From contig NZ_VDUY01000001.1 in NCBI RefSeq assembly GCF_008039575.1, forward strand, positions 124,001 to 188,000: a DNA stretch of 64,000 bases, written 5' to 3'. Shown here one piece after another: positions 59,004-64,000 of this stretch. A program made the translations under genes and the position numbers. The stretch comes from Zeimonas arvi (GTDB lineage Bacteria > Pseudomonadota > Gammaproteobacteria > Burkholderiales > Burkholderiaceae_E). The first letter of the stretch is position 1. Each line of letters begins with the position of its first letter. The notes beneath the pieces are model-generated. The model worked only from the letters and a program-made list of their open reading frames with translations, made no database searches and was not told the DNA's origin.

Positions 59004-60322
59004 CCCCGGGTCTCCTCGATGTCCAGCCCGGCGCCGCGGGCGAGCGCCACGAAGCCCGGGAACGAGGTGGCCACCACGTCGGTGTCGCGGATCGAGATCG
59101 TGCCGCCGGCGCGCAGCGCCGCGATCGCGAAGGACATCGCGATCCGGTGATCGTGATGGGTGGCGATCTCGCCGCCGCCGAAGACCCGCGCGTCGCCGCC
59201 CCGCCCTTCGATGACGATCCCGTCGGGCGTGGGCTCGGCGCTCACGCCGAGCGCGCGCAGGCCGTCGGCCATCACCGCGATGCGGTCGGACTCCTTGACC
59301 CGCAGCTCCTCGGCGCCGGTCACCACGGTGCGACCCTCGGCGCAGGCCGCTGCCACGAAGAGCGCCGGGAACTCGTCGATCGCCAGCGGCACCAGCTCGC
59401 GCGGCACCGCGATGCCGCGCAGCGCGCCGCCGCGCACGCGCAGGTCGGCCACCGGCTCGCCGCCGACCTCGCGCGGGTTCTCGACGGCGATGTCGGCGCC
59501 CATCAGGCGCAGGATGTCGATGACGCCGGTGCGGGTCGGGTTCATGCCCACGTGCTCGAGCCGCAGATCCGAATCCGGCGAGATCGCCGCGCCGACCAGG
59601 AAGAAGGCCGCCGACGAGATGTCGGCCGGCACGTCGATGGCGGTCGCGCGCAGCGGCCGCCCGCCGACCAGCGAGGCGGCCGCACCGTCGCGCACGACCC
59701 GGACCCCGAAGCCGCCGAGCATCCGCTCGGTGTGGTCGCGGGTGGGCGCGGGCTCGATCACCGTGGTCTCGCCCTCGGCATACAGGCCCGCGAGCAGCAG
59801 CGCCGACTTGACCTGGGCGCTGGCCATCGGCATCTCGTAGCGGATGCCCTTCAGGCGATCGCAGGGAAGGATGCGCACCGGCGGCCGGCCGTCGCGCGTC
59901 TCGATCCGGGCGCCCATCAGGGCCAGCGGGTCGGCGACCCGCCGCATCGGACGCTTCGACAGGCTCTCGTCGCCGATCAGCGTGGACTCGAAGCGCTGGC
60001 CGGCGAGCAGCCCCATCATCAGGCGCATCGCGGTGCCCGCGTTGCCGCAGTCGAGCGGCCCGGCCGCCTGCCGAAGGCCGTGCAGGCCCACGCCGTGCAC
60101 CACCACCCGGCCGGCGGCCGGCCCCTCGATCGTGACCCCCAGCGCGCGGAAGGCGTTCATCGTGGACAGCGCGTCGGCGCCCTCGAGAAAGCCCGAGACG
60201 CGGGTGACACCGTCGGCGATCGCGCCCAGCATGATCGCGCGGTGCGAGATCGACTTGTCGCCGGGCACCCGCAGGCTGCCGGACAGGCGCCCGCCCGGGG
60301 CGGCGCGAAAGCTTTGTCGCAT
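59000..60322 (-). CDS. aroA: 3-phosphoshikimate 1-carboxyvinyltransferase (EPSP synthase)
   Basis: Shikimate-pathway enzyme that joins PEP to shikimate 3-phosphate, 440 residues in two inverse beta-alpha domains. [18 protein letters not shown] (Lys23 region), [30 protein letters not shown] and RVKESDRI are all present. [15 protein letters not shown] follows. I start at ATG 60322 ([11 protein letters not shown]). The open frame extends to 60649 antisense-free but inside tyrA, and has no family match there. Coupled to cmk by GTGA overlap. Confidence 0.97.
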   Translation of the reverse strand: MRQSFRAAPGGRLSGSLRVPGDKSISHRAIMLGAIADGVTRVSGFLEGADALSTMNAFRALGVTIEGPAAGRVVVHGVGLHGLRQAAGPLDCGNAGTAMRLMMGLLAGQRFESTLIGDESLSKRPMRRVADPLALMGARIETRDGRPPVRILPCDRLKGIRYEMPMASAQVKSALLLAGLYAEGETTVIEPAPTRDHTERMLGGFGVRVVRDGAAASLVGGRPLRATAIDVPADISSAAFFLVGAAISPDSDLRLEHVGMNPTRTGVIDILRLMGADIAVENPREVGGEPVADLRVRGGALRGIAVPRELVPLAIDEFPALFVAAACAEGRTVVTGAEELRVKESDRIAVMADGLRALGVSAEPTPDGIVIEGRGGDARVFGGGEIATHHDHRIAMSFAIAALRAGGTISIRDTDVVATSFPGFVALARGAGLDIEETRG

Positions 60323-60365
60323 GGTCAATGGTTTCCTTCGGTGTTCGGCGGCTGCGCGGAGGCGC

Positions 60366-61226
60366 TCAGCCCAGCCGCGAGCGCCAGCGGCTGGCGGCCG
60401 CGAAGACCTCGGCCAGCCGATCGCGGTCGCCGGCCTCGAGCGCGGCGACGATCTCGTCGACCTGGCCCCGGAAGCGCGCCGCCGAGGCCAGGCAGGCCTC
60501 GCGGTTGTCGAGCAGGATGCCGGCCCACAGGGCGGGCGAGGAGGCGCCGATCCGCGAGGTGTCGCGCAGCCCGGCGCCCGAGTATTCGATGGCCTCCTCG
60601 GCCAGGTCGCCTGCGGCGATGGCCGCCGAAAGCGCGAAAGCCACTGCATGCGGCCAGTGCGAGACCTCGGCGAAGACCCGGTCGTGCAGCGACGGATCCA
60701 TCGTGCCGAAGCGCGCGCCGGTGGGCGCGAGCATGTCGCGGACCGACTCGCAGTGCTGCCGGGGCGTGGCCTCGACCGGGCAGAGCAGCCAGCGGCGGTC
60801 GCGGAATAGGCCCGCGCCGGCCGCCTGCGGCCCGCTCAGTTCCGAGCCCGCGATCGGGTGCCCAGGAACGAAGCGCAGGAAAGCTTCGCCGAGCTCGCGC
60901 CGCGCGGCGTCGATCACGCTGCGCTTGGTGCTGCCGCAGTCGGTCACCAGCGCCTGCGGCGCGAGCGACGCCTTGATCCGCGCGAACAGCGCGGGCATCT
61001 CGGGCACCGGCGCCGCGACCACGACCAGAGTCGCGCCCGCCACCGCCTGCTCGGGCGAATCGCAGGCGGTGTCCACGAAACCCAGCGCCCGCGCGACCTG
61101 CGCATCGTCGCCGGGCGAATAGCCGACGATCTCGGCCACGGTGCCGCCGGCGCGCAGCGCGGCCGCCACCGAAGCTCCGATGAGCCCGACGCCGAGGACC
61201 GCGACCTTGTCGATCGTCGCCGACAC
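60366..61226 (-). CDS. tyrA: Prephenate dehydrogenase
   Basis: Oxidatively decarboxylates prephenate (or arogenate) on the way to tyrosine, 286 residues. NAD(P)-binding VLGVGLIGASVAAALRAGG is at residues 9-27. TDCGSTKRSVIDAARRELG and FVPGHPIAGSELSGPQAA include the catalytic His. No chorismate mutase domain is fused. It lies 3 bp after hisC and 43 bp before aroA, so transcription as hisC-tyrA-aroA-cmk is likely. Confidence 0.96.
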   Translation of the reverse strand: MSATIDKVAVLGVGLIGASVAAALRAGGTVAEIVGYSPGDDAQVARALGFVDTACDSPEQAVAGATLVVVAAPVPEMPALFARIKASLAPQALVTDCGSTKRSVIDAARRELGEAFLRFVPGHPIAGSELSGPQAAGAGLFRDRRWLLCPVEATPRQHCESVRDMLAPTGARFGTMDPSLHDRVFAEVSHWPHAVAFALSAAIAAGDLAEEAIEYSGAGLRDTSRIGASSPALWAGILLDNREACLASAARFRGQVDEIVAALEAGDRDRLAEVFAAASRWRSRLG

Positions 61227-61229
61227 GGG

Positions 61230-62324
61230 TCAGCGCCCGAGCGCCGCGGGCAGCGCGGCCAGGAACCGCTCGTTCTCCTCGGGCAGGCCGATCGAGACCC
61301 GCAGCCACTCGGGCAGGCCGTAGCCCGCCACCGGACGCACGATCACGCCGGCGCGCAGCAGGCGCTCGTAGACTGCGGCCGCGTCGCCCACCCGCACCAG
61401 CACGAAGTTGCCGTACGAAGGCACGTATTGCAGGCCCAGGGCGTCGAAGGCCGTCTGCAGCCGCGCCTTGCCCTGGCGGTTGATCTCGTAGCTGCGCTCG
61501 AGGAAATCCGCGTCCCCCAGCGCCGCGATCGCGGCCGCCTGCGCCAGCGAGTTCACGTTGAAGGGCTGGCGGATCCGGTTCATCAGGCCGGTCAGCTCGG
61601 GCTGGGCCAGCGCAAAGCCCACCCGCAGCCCGGCCAGGCCGTAGGCCTTGGACAGCGTGCGCGACAGGATCAGGTTCGGGAAGCGGCGCACCCACTGGGT
61701 GGAGTCGAAGCGCAGCCCGGGGTCGAGGTACTCGTTGTAGGCCTCGTCGAGCACGACGACCACGTCCGGGGGCACGCTGGCCAGGAAGGCCTCGATGGCC
61801 TGCGCCGGCGCGAAGGTGCCGGTGGGGTTGTTCGGGTTGGCGATGAACACGACCCGCGTGTCGGGCTCGATCGCCGCGCGCATCGCGTCGAGGTCGTGGC
61901 CGAAGTCGCGTGCCGGCACCACGATCGCGCGGGCGCCCACTGCCTGCGTGGCCAGCGCGTAGACCACGAAGGAGTACTGCGCGTAGACGGCCGACTCCCC
62001 CGGCTGCAGCAGCGCGTGCGCCGCGATCTCCAGGATGTCGTTGGAGCCGTTGCCCAGCGTGATCCAGTCCTGGGGCACCGCGTAACGGCGGGCGATCTCG
62101 GCCTTGAGGTCGAAGCCGTTGGAGTCCGGGTAGCGCCCGAGCTCGTCCATGGCGGCCATCATCGCGCGCCGCGCCGACTCCGGCATGCCGAGCGGGTTCT
62201 CGTTCGAGGCCAGCTTGACGATCGAGGCCTCGTCGAGGCCGTATTCCCGGGCCAGCTCGCCGATCGGCTTGCCGGCCTGGTAGGGCGCGATCTTCCGGAC
62301 GTATTCGGGTGCGTGGATGCTCAT
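61230..62324 (-). CDS. hisC: Histidinol-phosphate aminotransferase (HisC2-type)
   Basis: PLP aminotransferase of 364 residues. PLP Lys226 is in SRTLSKAYGLAGLRVG. KLASNENPLGMPESA, NPNNPTGTF and VVLDEAYNEYL complete the family pattern. Its position next to tyrA and aroA, away from his genes, suggests that it may serve as the aromatic aminotransferase of tyrosine/phenylalanine synthesis (inference from context). ATG 62324 starts the family homology. Upstream is a 92-bp gap to an acyl-CoA ligase gene. Confidence 0.95.
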   Translation of the reverse strand: MSIHAPEYVRKIAPYQAGKPIGELAREYGLDEASIVKLASNENPLGMPESARRAMMAAMDELGRYPDSNGFDLKAEIARRYAVPQDWITLGNGSNDILEIAAHALLQPGESAVYAQYSFVVYALATQAVGARAIVVPARDFGHDLDAMRAAIEPDTRVVFIANPNNPTGTFAPAQAIEAFLASVPPDVVVVLDEAYNEYLDPGLRFDSTQWVRRFPNLILSRTLSKAYGLAGLRVGFALAQPELTGLMNRIRQPFNVNSLAQAAAIAALGDADFLERSYEINRQGKARLQTAFDALGLQYVPSYGNFVLVRVGDAAAVYERLLRAGVIVRPVAGYGLPEWLRVSIGLPEENERFLAALPAALGR

Positions 62325-62416
62325 GGACGGATCCTGTGCCAAACCCGAAAGGATAACCCGGCACCGGGCGGCGGCCTTCCGGCCGGCCGGTGCCGCGCCC
62401 CGCCCGTCGCCCAGCC

Positions 62417-64000
62417 CTACAGCCTCTCGCGCAGCACCCGCTTGAGCAGCTTGCCGTTCGGATTGCGCGGCAGCGGCTCGGTCGTGATCGTGACCGTCTC
62501 CGGCACCTTGTAGTCGGCCAGCCGCTCGGCACAGAAGGCCCGGATGGCCTCGGCGTCGACCGCCGGATCGGTGGCATGAACGAAGGCGTGCACCCGCTCG
62601 CCGAGCACCGGGCAGGGGCGCCCGACCACGGCCGCCTCGACCACGCCCGGCATCGCGGCGATCAGGTTCTCGACCTCCACGCTGAAGATCTTGTAGCCGC
62701 CGCGGTTCAGCATGTCCTTCTTGCGGTCGAACACCCGCACGAAGCCGTCGGCGTCGACCGACCCCAGGTCGCCCGAGTGCCACCAGCCGGCGGTGAACTC
62801 GCGGGCGGTGGCGGCCTCGTCGTTCCAGTAGCCGCGCACCACCATCGGGCCGGAGATCCACAGCTCGCCGACCTCCCCCGGCGGCAGCTCGCGGCCGTCG
62901 TCGTCCACCGCGATCACGTCGGCGCAGGGCAAGGCCACGCCGACCGAGTCGGCGTGATCGCGAGTCAGGCCGGCCGGGATCATCGTGGTCGGCGACGTGG
63001 TCTCGGTGGCCCCGTAGGCGTTGAGCAAGGTCAGGCCCGGCAGCCGCGCGGCCAGCGCGTCGATCGTGGCGACCGGCATCGGCGCACCGCCGTAGCCGCC
63101 GATCCGCCAGGCGGACAGGTCGTGGACGTCGAAGTCCGGCTGCAGCAGCGCGAGGTTGTACATGGCCGGCACCATCAGCGTGTGGCTGATGCGCTCGCGC
63201 GCGGCCAGGGCGAGGAACTCGGCCGCCTTGAAGGCCGGCATCACGACCAGCGCGCCGCCGGCCGCCACGAAGGACGCGATGTTGGCGATCAGCCCGGTCA
63301 CGTGACTGGCGGGCACCGCTAGCAGCGAGCGGTCTTCGGCCGCAATGCCCATGCAGGACACGAAGTGGGCGGCCGAGTGCACCACGTTCAGGTGGGTCAG
63401 CATCGCGCCCTTGGGGCGGCCGGTCGTGCCGGAGGTGTACAGGATCACCGCAGCCGCTTCCTCTTCGACCGCGGCAGCCTCGCGCAGCGGCGAGGCGGAC
63501 GCCAGTTCGGAGAAGGCGAGCGAGGGTTCGCCGGGGCGCTCCTCGGGCGCGCCCTCTGGCGGCGCGCTCGGCTGGGGCGCACCGCCTGCGACGTGCTCCG
63601 GCGGCGGGCAAGCCACCCGGAGAGCCAGCATCGGCAGCTCGGCCGCCGCCGGCAGCCGGCCCGCCAGCTCCGCGTCGTGGAATACCGCCCGCGCGCCGCA
63701 GTGGCCGAGGATCCACCTCAGCCCGTCGCGCTGCTCGCGCGCGCCGATCGGAACGGCGATCGCGCCGATCCGCTGGATCGCGAACAGCGCGATCACGAAC
63801 TCGGGGCGATTGGACACGAAGAGCGCCACCCGGTCACCGGCCTCGATGCCGCGGGCCGCCAGCCCGCCGGCGACCCGCGCGACCCGCTCGTCGAGTCCGC
63901 GCCAGTCGAGCCTGAGATGGCCGCAGACCAATGCCTCGCGATCGGGGTGGGCCGCGACGGTCGCGGCGAAGAGATCGTGGAACGAGCGCGCGCGCCCGAC
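62417..64000 (-). CDS. AMP-dependent acyl-CoA synthetase, 5' end beyond the window
   Basis: ANL-superfamily ligase that activates a carboxylic acid as an acyl-AMP and then a CoA thioester. At least 527 residues are visible. The P-loop is ILYTSGTTGRPKGAMLTH, followed by NAYGATETTSPT and GELWISGPMVVRGYW. HSGDLGSVDADGFVRVFDRKKD and the catalytic Lys in NPNGKLLKR follow. Codons are open to the last base of the window (RARSFHDLFAATVAAHPDREAL), so the start lies outside. The substrate is unknown. It occupies the place where pheA/serC would be expected before hisC in related genomes. Confidence 0.9.
   Translation of the reverse strand, partial: VGRARSFHDLFAATVAAHPDREALVCGHLRLDWRGLDERVARVAGGLAARGIEAGDRVALFVSNRPEFVIALFAIQRIGAIAVPIGAREQRDGLRWILGHCGARAVFHDAELAGRLPAAAELPMLALRVACPPPEHVAGGAPQPSAPPEGAPEERPGEPSLAFSELASASPLREAAAVEEEAAAVILYTSGTTGRPKGAMLTHLNVVHSAAHFVSCMGIAAEDRSLLAVPASHVTGLIANIASFVAAGGALVVMPAFKAAEFLALAARERISHTLMVPAMYNLALLQPDFDVHDLSAWRIGGYGGAPMPVATIDALAARLPGLTLLNAYGATETTSPTTMIPAGLTRDHADSVGVALPCADVIAVDDDGRELPPGEVGELWISGPMVVRGYWNDEAATAREFTAGWWHSGDLGSVDADGFVRVFDRKKDMLNRGGYKIFSVEVENLIAAMPGVVEAAVVGRPCPVLGERVHAFVHATDPAVDAEAIRAFCAERLADYKVPETVTITTEPLPRNPNGKLLKRVLRERL

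Overview
This window is a chromosomal segment of a high-GC Gram-negative bacterium, most likely of the order Burkholderiales (Betaproteobacteria). The evidence is gene order and family content: hisC-tyrA-aroA-cmk-rpsA-ihfB-lapA-lapB-rfaE1-hldD in one head-to-tail block, rpsT divergent from murJ, xseB-ispA-dxs divergent from a Rieske oxygenase, leuS-lptE-holA-proA, the betaproteobacterial form of infA, and a BPSS1780-family membrane protein beside thrB. I do not name a genus. The coding sequence is almost all core metabolism and housekeeping. I see no prophage, transposase, CRISPR array, rRNA or tRNA.

Layout. 0.5-8 kb (+): argG, an ABC-F ATPase, a GNAT acetyltransferase, yajQ, an MFS transporter, a uracil-type permease and an SDR. 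8-11.3 kb (-): the dxs-ispA-xseB isoprenoid/exonuclease VII operon. 11.5-15 kb (+): Rieske oxygenase, EamA exporter, rhodanese, P-loop kinase-like protein. 15.6-20.4 kb: a GST (-), a ZIP transporter (+) and polA (-). 20.4-22.9 kb (+): LOG-family protein, thrB, BPSS1780-family protein. 22.9-25.9 kb (-): uvrD with a LexA box, and an OmpA-domain protein. 26-29.5 kb: MFS-SDR-EamA (+) and a MarR regulator (-). 29.5-33.2 kb (+): purU, then the homogentisate pair hmgA-fahA. 33.9-34.7 kb (-): an IclR regulator divergent from leuS. 34.9-42.6 kb (+): leuS-lptE-holA-proA-hemJ-like, an isomerase and an RNA methyltransferase. 42.6-47 kb: DUF423 and DUF481 proteins (-), infA (+), pilU and pilT (-). 47-51 kb: yggS (+), rpsT (-), murJ and proC (+). 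51-64 kb (-): ubiA, a ComEA-like protein, hldD, rfaE1, lapB, lapA, ihfB, rpsA, cmk, aroA, tyrA, hisC and a 5'-truncated acyl-CoA ligase.

The most unusual content is non-coding. Six intergenic foldback elements (161-379, 14990-15182, 15409-15617, 17286-17497, 33263-33470, 33636-33828) share one architecture. Each has a core of about 129-151 nt that is conserved or structurally equivalent between copies, enclosed by near-perfect inverted arms of 24-34 bp. The arm sequences differ completely from copy to copy but are always self-complementary. Within the core, two hairpins change sequence while keeping their pairing. Five of the six lie between convergent genes and four form two head-to-head pairs. 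I see no protein partner here. This is the best candidate in the window for an undescribed system.

Regulatory sites that can be read directly include a consensus LexA box before uvrD, a 9-bp-armed palindrome over the presumed -10 of the iclR-type gene, sigma70-like promoters for infA, rpsT and the DUF481 gene, and a hairpin just before the GTG start of rpsA.
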